In this document: in pieces, positions 18,813 to 25,943 of the stretch | How the letters are laid out: every line of letters begins with the position of its first letter | Numbering within the stretch: the stretch's first letter is position 1 | Assembly (NCBI GenBank): GCA_020638875.1 | Contig: JACKHS010000009.1 | Coordinates: 1-64,000, forward strand | Reading direction: 5' to 3' | Length of the DNA stretch: 64,000 nt | Source: Planctomycetota bacterium | Lineage (GTDB): Bacteria; Planctomycetota; UBA1135; GCA-002686595 | Program-made: the position numbers and the translations under genes | The notes under the pieces: model-generated | What the model was told of the DNA's origin: nothing | What the model saw: only the letters and a program-made list of their open reading frames with translations | Database searches by the model: none

Positions 18813-19697
18813 CTACTGCTTGCCGCCCTTCTCGGGTTGCGCGGGCGCCTTCACGCCGGGGTTGCCGGCCTTGCGCGGGTAGAGCGTCTCGATGAAGCCG
18901 CGCGGGTCCTCGTTGAACTGCTTCACGCAGCCCTTGCAGCACAGGCGCACCGCGCGGTAGCCGTACATGAAGTCGACCGGGTCGCCCATGCCGCCGAGCG
19001 TCTCGCCGCTGATGACGCAGGTCTCGCTCGGGTACGTGGCGATCAGCTTGGGCAGCACCGCCTTGTCGAGGTCGGCGAGGAACTTCTTCGGGTCGGCCTG
19101 GATGCGCGCGGCGCAGGCCGGGCAGCACAGCTTGACGTAGCGCGTGCCGACCACGACGTCGACGGACTTCTTGCCGTCCTGGTCGTAGGCCTCGCCGCTG
19201 ACGGGGCACGTGTCGAGCGGCCACGCCTCCTTCTGCGCCGCGATCACGGCCTTGCGCAGGCGCTGGTAGTAGTTGTTCGTGTCGAGCTGCACCTTGCTGG
19301 CGCAGACGTCGCTGCACACGCGGTAGAGCTGGCCGTCGATCACGAGGTTGCGCGCCGGGTGCGCCGCGTCGAAGCGACCGCCGTGCGCCAGGCAGTACTC
19401 GCCCGGGTAGGACGGGAACTGCGTCGCGACGACGTCGACCGCCTCGGTGTCGCCGGTCGAGAGCGGCAGCGTCAGATCGGGCAGGCCCGCGCCCTTCTTC
19501 ACCGCGCCGGGCTGCGCCTCCTCGCCCTTCTTCGACTCCTGCCCCTTCTTCTGCCCTTCGCCCTTCTGGACCTCGCCTTTCTGCACCTCGCCCTTCTGCG
19601 TCGGGGCGGTCGTGGAGCTCGAAGCGGGGGCCGTGGCGGCCAGGGTGCCGAGGGACAGCGCGAGGGCGGCGAGGGTGCCGAGGAGGGCGGTCTTCAT
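18813..19697 (-). CDS. Secreted protein with repeated Cys-rich YHS/TRASH-like metal-binding modules
   Basis: From ATG 19697 the 294-residue product has a signal peptide (MKTALLGTLAALALSLG) and a Lys/Glu/Gln-rich linker built on QKGEV repeats. Two clear modules follow, each of the form CP(V/I)SGE...VRLCC..C....F..DP..F: CPVSGEAYDQ...LCCPACAARI and CVISGETLGG...LCCKGCVKQF. A weaker first copy has YCLAHGGRF and VCSDVCASK. The layout resembles YHS/TRASH metal-binding domains, so binding of copper or another soft metal outside the cytoplasm is plausible. It lies one base from the sulfatase gene and is probably in the same transcript. An earlier in-frame start exists but would hide the signal peptide. 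Confidence 0.75.
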   Translation of the reverse strand: MKTALLGTLAALALSLGTLAATAPASSSTTAPTQKGEVQKGEVQKGEGQKKGQESKKGEEAQPGAVKKGAGLPDLTLPLSTGDTEAVDVVATQFPSYPGEYCLAHGGRFDAAHPARNLVIDGQLYRVCSDVCASKVQLDTNNYYQRLRKAVIAAQKEAWPLDTCPVSGEAYDQDGKKSVDVVVGTRYVKLCCPACAARIQADPKKFLADLDKAVLPKLIATYPSETCVISGETLGGMGDPVDFMYGYRAVRLCCKGCVKQFNEDPRGFIETLYPRKAGNPGVKAPAQPEKGGKQ

Positions 19698-19835
19698 GGT
19701 TCCGTGCGGGGTCGGGGCCGAGGGGCCGTGCGGTGGGCGGCCAGGATACACCAAGCCGCGCCGGCGGTGGGCTCTACGGCCTCGCCGGGGCCCGCGCTGG
19801 AGCCCGCCTCGCGAATTCTCCCGCCGCGCCCCGCG

Positions 19836-20519
19836 TCAGCGCTGCAGCACGGGCTGCGCGTACTTGATGCGGCAGCCGTACGACTGCCGCGCCGGCACCG
19901 CCACCGGCCGCCCTTGCGCGAGGTCGCCGAGCGCCTGCTCGAGGTAGTTCAGCGGCTCGCCGCCGCCGCGCACCTTGCCGAACGGCGCGTTGTCGAGCGC
20001 GCCCACGTACACGAGCACGCCGCGCTCGTCGATCAGGAACACCTCGGGCGTCGTCGTCGCGTCGAACATGCGCCCGACCTCGCCCGTCGGATCGAGCAGC
20101 ACGGGGTGCTCGAGGCCCCACGCCTGCGCCGCCGCGCGACTCGCCGCCGCGCCGCCGCCGGGCTTCTCCTCGCCGGCCGAGTTCACCGCCAGCCACAGCA
20201 CGCCTCGCGCCCGCAGCTCCCGCGCCAGCGTCCGCAGCGCCCCGTGCTCGTGCGCGAAGCGACTGAACGGACAGTCGGGGTCCAGCCACTCGAGCACCAC
20301 GCGGTTGCCGCGCAGGTCCGAGAGGCGCACGCGCTCGCCATCGAGGTCGCTGAGGACGAAGTCGGGCACCTCCTGCCCGAGCTCGACCAGCGTGCCGGGC
20401 GGGATCGCGGTCGGCGAGGGCGGCCCGACGAAGGGGTCGTAGGCCGTGCGGTGGTGGACGAGGTCGCCGCGGCAGGCCGCGAGGGCGAGCGGGAGCAGGA
20501 GCGGGAGGAGGCGGCGCAC
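19836..20519 (-). CDS. Redoxin-domain lipoprotein (AhpC/TSA-like)
   Basis: The 227-residue protein begins with a lipoprotein signal (LLPLALAAC). It contains a thioredoxin-fold redoxin domain: VPDFVLSDLDGERVRLSDLRG, LEWLDPDCPFSRFAHE with a single peroxidatic-type Cys, and TPEVFLIDERGVLVYVGALDN. This is the lineage of secreted redoxins seen with CPFSxxH sites in Planctomycetes and relatives. It is probably a peroxidase or thiol oxidoreductase at the cell surface. GTG 20519 lies six bases after a -10-like TATCCT, with no Shine-Dalgarno. Confidence 0.85.
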   Translation of the reverse strand: MRRLLPLLLPLALAACRGDLVHHRTAYDPFVGPPSPTAIPPGTLVELGQEVPDFVLSDLDGERVRLSDLRGNRVVLEWLDPDCPFSRFAHEHGALRTLARELRARGVLWLAVNSAGEEKPGGGAAASRAAAQAWGLEHPVLLDPTGEVGRMFDATTTPEVFLIDERGVLVYVGALDNAPFGKVRGGGEPLNYLEQALGDLAQGRPVAVPARQSYGCRIKYAQPVLQR

Positions 20520-20525
20520 GGGGGC

Positions 20526-20531
20526 AGGATA
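20526..20531 (-). promoter_or_regulatory. -10-like TATCCT six bases before GTG
   Basis: TATCCT on the reverse strand, then GCCCCC, then the GTG start of the redoxin gene. It is one of the group of sites that imply leaderless transcripts. Confidence 0.4.
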
Positions 20532-20653
20532 GCGCCCGCGGAACCTCGAACCAGGCCCGCTTCCCCGCGCTCGCCTCGAGAGCGATACTGCCGCGGGGCG
20601 AGCTCGACGGGACGCGCGACGCGGCCCCGGTGCGGCCCCCGGAGGACGCGGCG

Positions 20654-21130
20654 TTGAAGGACGACGACTCGAAGAGGCTCACCCCGCAGGCCCAGTTGCA
20701 GGCTCTCGTCGGCAAGTTCGACCCCGGCGCGCAGAGGCTGTTCCGGTCGCTGCGCACCGCGCTGCGCAAGCGCTTCCCGACGGCGAACGAGCTCGTCTAC
20801 GACTACGCGCAGCAACTCGTCGTCAGCTACTCGCCCTCGGAGAACGGCATCGACGCGGTCGCGGCGCTCGCGCTTCGCGCCGACGGGGCACGGCTGTACG
20901 TGCACGGCGCGCGCTTGCCCGACCCGCAGAAGCTGTTGCAGGGCTCGGGTAAGCAGGCGCGCTACGTCCCGCTGGAGACGGCCGCGCGCCTCAGGCATCC
21001 CGACGTCGAGGCGCTGCTCGCCGCCGCGGTCGCGCAGGCGCAGGTGCCGCTCGCGACCTCGGGCAAGGGCCGGCTCGTCGTCAAGTCGAGCGCGACGAAG
21101 GGTCGGTCGGGTCGTGGGCGGAGCGGGTGA
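20654..21130 (+). CDS. DUF1801-like protein
   Basis: The predicted protein of about 158 residues has the DUF1801 pattern: FDPGAQRLFRSLRTALRKRFPTANELVYDYAQQLVVSYSPSENG, then GARLYVHGARLPDPQKLLQGSGKQARYVPLE and a C-terminal basic tail (KSSATKGRSGRGRSG). Function is unknown; relatives are small cytoplasmic proteins. I chose TTG 20654 because GGAGG lies eight bases upstream; GTG 20630 is an alternative with no ribosome site. It is the last gene before the low-GC accessory region. Confidence 0.75.
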   Translation: MKDDDSKRLTPQAQLQALVGKFDPGAQRLFRSLRTALRKRFPTANELVYDYAQQLVVSYSPSENGIDAVAALALRADGARLYVHGARLPDPQKLLQGSGKQARYVPLETAARLRHPDVEALLAAAVAQAQVPLATSGKGRLVVKSSATKGRSGRGRSG

Positions 21131-21413
21131 CGATGGCGAGCCTTGGGCGAGCGCCGGACCTGGCTCGCTCTCACACCGCCTCGGGCTCGTTGCCTGCTTG
21201 CCTGGGACTAGCGGGGGGCTGCAAGCTGAATCTGGCTCGGAACGGCTATGTCGTTTGAGCGGGCCGCACAAGGGACCGAGACTCCCTACACTGGAATCCA
21301 GCAGTGCAGGAGGGTTGTAACCGAGACGCGAAGGGCCGCCGCAGTACTCCGACCTGACATGAGCAGCTGCAGGCCCGTGATGAACCGCCGAGCGCAAGGC
21401 ACCCAATGAGACA
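21131..21413. other. Intergenic left edge of the accessory region
   Basis: About 280 bases without a convincing gene. Base composition falls here from the very GC-rich chromosome to a mixed composition with runs such as gcaagctgaatctggctc. I see no direct repeat, tRNA gene or attC-like inverted repeat, so the boundary mechanism is not visible. Confidence 0.5.
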
Positions 21414-21959
21414 ATGGCCGCAAACTTCCTCGAGCAACTAGTCAGCGAGTGGTTCGAATACCAAGGGTACTTCGTACGGCGCAATGTTCATGTGGGCAAG
21501 CGAGCGAAGGGTGGCTACGAGTGCGAACTGGACGTCGTTGCCTTTCATCCGGGGAAGCCCCACCTCGTGCACATCGAACCCTCCATGGACGCCGACTCCT
21601 GGAAGACACGAGACGAGAGGTATCGAAAGAAGTTCAGGGCCGGTAGAAGGCACATCCCGGGGCTGTTTCCGCACCTGGACATTCCGGAGCACGTCGATCA
21701 GATCGCGCTCTTCGTCTATGGCAGTGATAAGAACCACACGACCGTTGGAGGAGGCAAAGTCTTGACGATTCGCAGGTTCCTCCGTGAGGTCGTTGGTTCG
21801 CTCTGTCAGAGGGGGCTCGCTACTGAAGCCGTCCCCGAGCACATGCCGATCCTACGCGCACTCCAGTTTGCCTCGGAGTATCGCCGTGACGTCATGGAGG
21901 CTTGGCAAGACAGCGCGCAGGGGAAGCAGGTGAGTTCCAGTGCACCTACCAGCAGCTGA
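21414..21959 (+). CDS. Predicted restriction-endonuclease-fold nuclease (PD-(D/E)XK-like)
   Basis: This 181-residue protein has lower GC than the chromosome around it. The N-terminal third reads FEYQGYFVRRNVHVGKR...YECELDVVAFHPGKPHLVHIE. The ELDVVAF strand followed by an H-I-E strand resembles motifs II and III of the PD-(D/E)XK fold, with Asp and Glu metal ligands, and the preceding GYFVRRN resembles the first helix of such nucleases. I infer a DNA-cleaving or Holliday-junction-type nuclease, possibly defensive, but the family is not named and the last motif residue is not a clear Lys. It is followed by a second nuclease-like gene. Confidence 0.55.
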   Translation: MAANFLEQLVSEWFEYQGYFVRRNVHVGKRAKGGYECELDVVAFHPGKPHLVHIEPSMDADSWKTRDERYRKKFRAGRRHIPGLFPHLDIPEHVDQIALFVYGSDKNHTTVGGGKVLTIRRFLREVVGSLCQRGLATEAVPEHMPILRALQFASEYRRDVMEAWQDSAQGKQVSSSAPTSS

Positions 21960-22114
21960 CTGTAATTGCGCAATCATGACGGCGCATGGTCGAGGTCGAA
22001 GTTCAGGGTTTGGCGCCATGGATACGTGTTGCGTCCTGAGATGGATTCAACCCGGTTCCCTAATTCCTCACACGTTCTGAGCTTCGTCAGGTCGGCTGTT
22101 GCTCTGACGTTCCG

Positions 22115-22900
22115 ATGACCCGCGAAGCGCAGGAGGCCTTGGAACTTCGCTTGGTGAAGCTGTTCAGAGAAGGCTGCTCTGACTTCCCAGGCGGAGAACT
22201 GCGTCATCAGGACGCCCCCGACTTCGTTGTCGCGGATGGCGTGCTTGGCATCGAAGTGACGGGAGTCTATCGGCCGCGATCACCGGATGATTACTGCGTG
22301 AGGGAGCAAGAGTCCCTGCGCCGTCGGGTTATGAATAGCGCCCACGCGAAGTGTAGGCAGGCTGGGCTGCCCGGTCTCTACGTGTCCGCGATCCTAGGGC
22401 GCCTCTCAGTGGCCTCACTGCCGAAGTTGGTCAATACTCTGGCGGAGTTGGTGGAGTCGAACGTGCCGCCTCCTGGGGAGCGAATCAGCTTGGCGTACGC
22501 GTTTGCGGGGGCCTGGGACGATCCCGTCCTCAGCTCGCTGGCCATCACGAGGCCATTGGGTCTGGAGGACTCGCTTTGGTGCGCCACATCGGGAGCGGAG
22601 TTCCTCGCGCCCGCGACGCCAGCTCTCCTGCAAGAGCGGATTGACAAGAAGGAAGGCAGAATCGAAGCCTACAGAAGAAGTGCTCAGGCAGTCTGGCTCT
22701 TGATCGTCATGGATGATCACGCTGCCTCGGGGGACTTCAGTATCCCAACGGACCTGCTCAGGCATGAGTACAGCACGAACTTCGATCGTGTCTACCTGAT
22801 GAGGACGTCAGACGGGTGGGCAGGTGCCCTGGCGACGAGAGCGTCCAGCGGGCCAGCTGACTATCGGTTGTGTTGTCGCTCGCGCCTTGCCAACCAGTGA
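22115..22900 (+). CDS. Hypothetical protein with endonuclease-like N-terminus
   Basis: The 261-residue product has an N-terminal region with APDFVVADGVLGIEVTGVY, in which PDF and IEVT look like the acidic strands of a PD-(D/E)XK-fold nuclease. The rest is mixed alpha/beta with no family I recognise. Codon use is less GC-biased than that of the chromosomal genes. Its TGA overlaps the GTG of the HNH gene (GTGA), which suggests an operon of DNA-acting proteins. Confidence 0.5.
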   Translation: MTREAQEALELRLVKLFREGCSDFPGGELRHQDAPDFVVADGVLGIEVTGVYRPRSPDDYCVREQESLRRRVMNSAHAKCRQAGLPGLYVSAILGRLSVASLPKLVNTLAELVESNVPPPGERISLAYAFAGAWDDPVLSSLAITRPLGLEDSLWCATSGAEFLAPATPALLQERIDKKEGRIEAYRRSAQAVWLLIVMDDHAASGDFSIPTDLLRHEYSTNFDRVYLMRTSDGWAGALATRASSGPADYRLCCRSRLANQ

Positions 22901-23325
22901 GTCGAGCCATCACCAAGGGGCTTCAGCTCGAGGTCTTCCACCGAGCCGGCTGGCATTGCACGTACTGCAGTGAGCCGCTGTTCTTCAGTCCGACCCTCAA
23001 GCTGCTCGAAGCCTTGGCGCCAGGTCACGGCTACTACGACGCGCACGGGAGGCGCGGCGCCATGCTCGCGCTCCTCGAGAACAGATGCGCTTGCTGCGAC
23101 CACGTCTCGCCGTACAGCCGCGGTGGAGAGACGGTGGCGGACAACCTCGTCGCAGCCTGCTTCGAGTGCAATCGCACGAAGAGTGACGGCCTGGCTCCGC
23201 TCGTCCTCGAGTCGAAGGACCAGCCACGCCCGCAGCACTGGGATGGTCTCTCGTCCCTGTATCCTCTGCTCCCCGGGGCCGATCCAGACTGGTGCCGCGC
23301 GCTTGCGTCCTTTGGCCCTCCATGA
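22897..23325 (+). CDS. HNH endonuclease
   Basis: From GTG 22897 the 142-residue protein begins SRAITKGLQLEVFHRAGWHCTYC. It has CxxC pairs (CTYC near residue 20, CACC, CFEC) that would hold a structural zinc, and the HNH core DHVSPYSRGGETVADNLVAACFECNRTKSD with His, Asn and the second-half residues. It should be a metal-dependent DNA endonuclease. The start is chosen for the four-base overlap with the upstream gene; a TTG nine codons earlier is possible. The integrase remnant begins about 80 bases downstream. Confidence 0.85.
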   Translation: MSRAITKGLQLEVFHRAGWHCTYCSEPLFFSPTLKLLEALAPGHGYYDAHGRRGAMLALLENRCACCDHVSPYSRGGETVADNLVAACFECNRTKSDGLAPLVLESKDQPRPQHWDGLSSLYPLLPGADPDWCRALASFGPP

Positions 23326-23407
23326 GAGTCGACACGCGTACCGTCAATCGACTGAGCCTCGCGTCGCAACCGGGTGAGCGAGTGCCCATCAAAACCACGC
23401 ACGGTGC

Positions 23408-23782
23408 GTGGCCCGCCAGCCGTACACCCTGTCGGGGAAGTACCCCGGAGCGGGGCGCTCGGCGCCCTGGCAGTGGGTGTCTCCGGCGAGCCGTAGCTAT
23501 CGTGACCGGGAGAGCGGCGAGTTGCGGCCTCACCACTTGCACGAGACCGTCGTGCAGCGCGCGATGCGTGAAACCCTCCTGCGCTCGGGCATCCGCAAGC
23601 AGGCGAGCTGCCACACCCCGCGTCACCCCTTCGCGACCCACCTGCTCGAGGACGGCCAGGGCATTCGCAGGATCCAGGAGCTGCTGGGGCACGGGGACGT
23701 GTCGACGACGAGGATCTACACCCATGTCCTGAACCGCGGCCCGCTGGGTGTCCGGAGCCCGGTGGATCGGCTGGATGGATGA
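23408..23782 (+). pseudogene. intI: Integron integrase (IntI), C-terminal fragment
   Basis: The frame encodes YPGAGR.APWQWVSPAS, LHETVVQRAMRE, CHTPRHPFATHLLEDGQ, IQELLGHGDVSTTRIYTHVLNRG and GVRSPVDRL. These are IntI signatures: the HxxR box, the LLGH motif, and the catalytic Tyr in IYTH. The N-terminal half with the box-I Arg is missing; the similarity ends near 23410 and the frame has a stop at 23375. It should be unable to recombine cassettes on its own. The remnant is otherwise in frame, which implies recent truncation. Canonical HTLRHSFATHLL appears as HTPRHPFATHLL. Confidence 0.88.
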
Positions 23783-24154
23783 GCGCTGCAGGTGATGGTT
23801 TGGGTTCACCTTGACGCCTCGGGGGCGCGGAGCTACACCGACCTGTCCCATGGCAAGACCGCTCGCAACGGAATGGCCTCGAGAGCCCGCCTGGAACCGC
23901 CGGAGAGGATCCTGGTGCCGCGCTCCGCCGCGCTGCGCGGACCCGTCCAACACCCCGTGGCCTCGCTAGACAGGGCTGTCGAAATCGATTTGGGCGGGTG
24001 AGGTGCCTCTACTCGTGAATGGACTCAGGCGAAAGGCGAAAGTAACGGTTCGAATCCGCAGGTCTCCGCATCAGTGGATGCTGCCGCGACCCTTGACTTC
24101 TCACAAACCAGTTGGCGTTCATCTTTCGAGGACACTCAACCCATGGAGGTAAGA
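23783..24154. other. Spacer between integrase remnant and first cassette gene, with tRNA-3'-like fragment
   Basis: No convincing gene is present in this 370-base stretch. Bases 24042-24070 read like the T-arm and acceptor 3' half of a tRNA, perhaps tRNA-Ser (GGTTCGAATCC then GGTCTCCGCA), but only three of five T-stem pairs form and no 5' half exists. It may be a scar of an earlier insertion or chance. The attI candidate follows at 24111. Confidence 0.4.
24111..24117 (+). other. Candidate attI core (GTTGGCG)
   Basis: GTTGGCG precedes the first cassette gene and is identical to the R' core of the third attC site. If this is the recombination point, the first cassette runs from 24112 to 24370 (259 bases). 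No flanking integrase-binding repeats are obvious, so the call is by position. Confidence 0.45.
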
Positions 24155-24307
24155 ATGAGAGAATCGCATCACATCCAGAAGACCGAGGTTCGCCTCGGAT
24201 TCGCTGTTCGTATCCAGACCATCATCATAGGCCTGGTCGCAGCAGCGTTCCTGATCGGTGGATACGGGGATGGTCTTCCCCTTTCGCCTGAGGTCGTTTG
24301 CGGGTGA
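24155..24307 (+). CDS. Small single-span membrane peptide, cassette 1
   Basis: ATG 24155 has GGAGGT four bases upstream, and encodes about 50 residues: a charged N-terminus, a hydrophobic helix (TIIIGLVAAAFLIGG) and a short tail ending EVVCG. The stop is eight bases before attC A, as expected for a cassette gene. An in-frame ATG at 24143 adds four residues. No family is recognised; small membrane peptides and toxin-type peptides are both frequent in cassettes. Confidence 0.6.
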   Translation: MRESHHIQKTEVRLGFAVRIQTIIIGLVAAAFLIGGYGDGLPLSPEVVCG

Positions 24308-24314
24308 GTGCCCC

Positions 24315-24376
24315 GCCCAACCTACCGATCCAACGGAAGGCCCTTCGGGCCGCCGTTGATCGCCACCGCGTTGGCT
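24315..24376 (+). repeat. attC site A
   Basis: 62 bp. R'' is GCCCAAC (matching RYYYAAC) at 24315-24321 and R' is GTTGGCT at 24370-24376. Inner arms GATCCAACGG and CCGTTGATC pair with one unpaired base on the left, the extrahelical base typical of attC. A short hairpin GGCCC-TTC-GGGCC forms the loop. Confidence 0.88.
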
Positions 24377-24391
24377 GGACAAGGAGGCGAG

Positions 24392-25045
24392 ATGTCCAAG
24401 CCAGTTAGAGTCTCAAGAGAGGAGATCGTGAAGGACGACCCTCTCGGAGAGTTCCACGTCTGGTGGGATGATGTCTCAGCCGGCCACGTCGAGAGATTCA
24501 AGCGGGCGCTCGATAACGCGACTCGCGAGGCCGACCTCCAGCGCGCACTCGAGGCGGAGCCAATGCTGCTGGTTCAGAATCTCACCGGAGGGCACGGTAG
24601 GTGGGTCATTCCCCTGCAGCGGCTCGGAGCGGAGTATGTGACCGACTTCGTAGTTGGTCAGAAGGACTCAATGGGGTTTTCTTGGACAGCCATCGAACTC
24701 GAGAGTCCGCTTGTGCCAATGTTCACGAAGCAGGGCGATCCGAGTCACCAGCTGACGCACGCGATCCGCCAAGTGCAGGACTGGCGGACTTGGCTGAAGA
24801 CTAACCAGAACTATGCTGCCCGAAGCCGGGCCGAGAACGGGCTGGGGCTTACGCATATCAGTCCGTCACTCGAGGGACTAATCCTCATCGGTCGCAGAGT
24901 CGCGCTTGATGAGGCTACCAATCCTCGCCGGAGACAGATGTGCGAGGACCTGAACATCCAGATCCACACCTATGACTGGCTCGTGGAAATCTCGACCACA
25001 CGTGCGGAGTGGGCCACCAGTTTCAGGGAGCGGCAACGTGGGTGA
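24392..25045 (+). CDS. Shedu-type (DUF4263) nuclease, cassette 2
   Basis: From ATG 24392, with AGGAGG five bases upstream, the 217-residue protein carries the Shedu SduA C-terminal domain: LQRALEAEPMLLVQNL, RLGAEYVTDFVV and the catalytic strand FSWTAIELESP, followed by HAIRQVQDWRTWL and LILIGRR. The Asp in TDF and Glu in IELE fit a PD-(D/E)XK metal site. Shedu proteins act alone as anti-phage nucleases with varied N-terminal sensing regions; here only a short N-terminal part (about 30 residues) precedes the domain. The stop lies three bases before attC B. It is presumably expressed only if the array is transcribed from outside. Confidence 0.8.
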   Translation: MSKPVRVSREEIVKDDPLGEFHVWWDDVSAGHVERFKRALDNATREADLQRALEAEPMLLVQNLTGGHGRWVIPLQRLGAEYVTDFVVGQKDSMGFSWTAIELESPLVPMFTKQGDPSHQLTHAIRQVQDWRTWLKTNQNYAARSRAENGLGLTHISPSLEGLILIGRRVALDEATNPRRRQMCEDLNIQIHTYDWLVEISTTRAEWATSFRERQRG

Positions 25046-25048
25046 GCC

Positions 25049-25110
25049 AGCTAACCCACCGATCCAACGGACGACGCTTCGCGCCGCCGTTGATCGCCAC
25101 CGCGTTTGCT
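25049..25110 (+). repeat. attC site B
   Basis: 62 bp. R'' is AGCTAAC (25049-25055) and R' is GTTTGCT (25104-25110). The inner arms GATCCAACGG and CCGTTGATC are identical to those of site A, with the same unpaired base; only the loop differs (ACGACGCTTCGCG). The preceding stop is three bases upstream. Confidence 0.88.
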
Positions 25111-25129
25111 GGAGGGAGCAATTGAGCTG

Positions 25130-25858
25130 ATGACTAACTACAAGCGAATCGCTGTCGAAGTTGGGGACCTGATCAAATGGGACGTTTCCGAGCCCACAAT
25201 CGGGAGGATGGGGGCCGCCGTGTTCTCGTTCACCCGGGACTCGTTCCCCAACGATTCGATCACCTCGGTGCGGGCTCGGGCTGTCTACGACTGGGTCCTT
25301 ACCCTGGCTCGTCAGAAGTTGCCCGCCGATGTGCGCGACAAGCGCCTTGCCGAGTTCTGCGTTGGGATCGCTGGCGACGAACATCGCGGTGAGGTCGAGA
25401 GGATCCTCCTCACGAATGGCGTCAGCCCTTCGATTGTCAACAAGGAGAATCACGAGGCCCTCATTGGCCGAGATCTTCATCCAGAGGTTGTCCGTCATGC
25501 GCGTGAACTCTTCGTTCAAGGGCACTTCTTTCACGCCGTCTTCGAAGCCGCGAAGGCGTACAACAAACGCGTCCGAGAGAAGGCGCAGAGTTCCAAAGAT
25601 GGGCAAGACCTCATGCTTGCCGTCTGGGGTTGCGAGAAGGGGGTCCTGAAGATCTCCGCTTGCGAGTCAGAGACTGACCACAATGTTCAAGATGGGGTCA
25701 AGTTTCTCTCGGCGGGCCTGATGCGGGCGATCCGAAACCCGACGGCGCACGAACCAGCCGCGGAGTGGCCGATTTCGAGGGCTGACAGCCTTGACATACT
25801 CAGCTTCTTGTCATTCCTCTTTCGGAAGCTCGACGATGCAGTATACCACTCCAGCTGA
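25130..25858 (+). CDS. TIGR02391 family protein, cassette 3
   Basis: The 242-residue product ends in the TIGR02391 (Ymh-type) domain: LHPEVVRHARELFVQGHFFHAVFEAAKAYNKRVRE, DGQDLMLAVWG, and FLSAGLMRAIRNPTAHEP with the conserved RNPxAH. The first 130 residues form an alpha-helical region I cannot name. TIGR02391 proteins often lie near abortive-infection and restriction genes; their biochemical role is not known. I chose ATG 25130, though the ribosome site GGAGGG is 13 bases away. The stop codon lies within attC C's R'' box. Confidence 0.8.
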   Translation: MTNYKRIAVEVGDLIKWDVSEPTIGRMGAAVFSFTRDSFPNDSITSVRARAVYDWVLTLARQKLPADVRDKRLAEFCVGIAGDEHRGEVERILLTNGVSPSIVNKENHEALIGRDLHPEVVRHARELFVQGHFFHAVFEAAKAYNKRVREKAQSSKDGQDLMLAVWGCEKGVLKISACESETDHNVQDGVKFLSAGLMRAIRNPTAHEPAAEWPISRADSLDILSFLSFLFRKLDDAVYHSS

Positions 25859-25917
25859 CAAGGCGCTCCAGCCGGACGGCTGCTTCGCGGCCGCCGCTGA
25901 CGGCCAAGGCGTTGGCG
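25853..25917 (+). repeat. attC site C (divergent)
   Basis: 65 bp from AGCTGAC to GTTGGCG, with the AAGGCGCTCCAGCCGGACGG-type left half and GACGGCCAAGGC right half familiar from other bacterial attC sites. Its sequence differs from sites A, B and D, so this cassette probably came from another source. Pairing is weaker than in the others. Confidence 0.75.
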
Positions 25918-25943
25918 AACATGGCAAGGCATAGTCTTCTCTC

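Noticed and set aside
21960..22114. Possible attC between the first two nuclease-like genes
   Set aside because: No RYYYAAC...GTTRRRY pair with matching inner arms was found; only an ATTGCGCAAT palindrome is present.
23395..23411. CCACGCACGGTGCGTGG palindrome at the start of the integrase remnant as a recombination site
   Set aside because: It lacks the GTT core and attC arms and may be a chance palindrome; only position makes it suggestive.
22897..23782. HNH protein and integrase fragment read as one recombinase gene
   Set aside because: They are in different frames with a stop between them and have independent family signatures.
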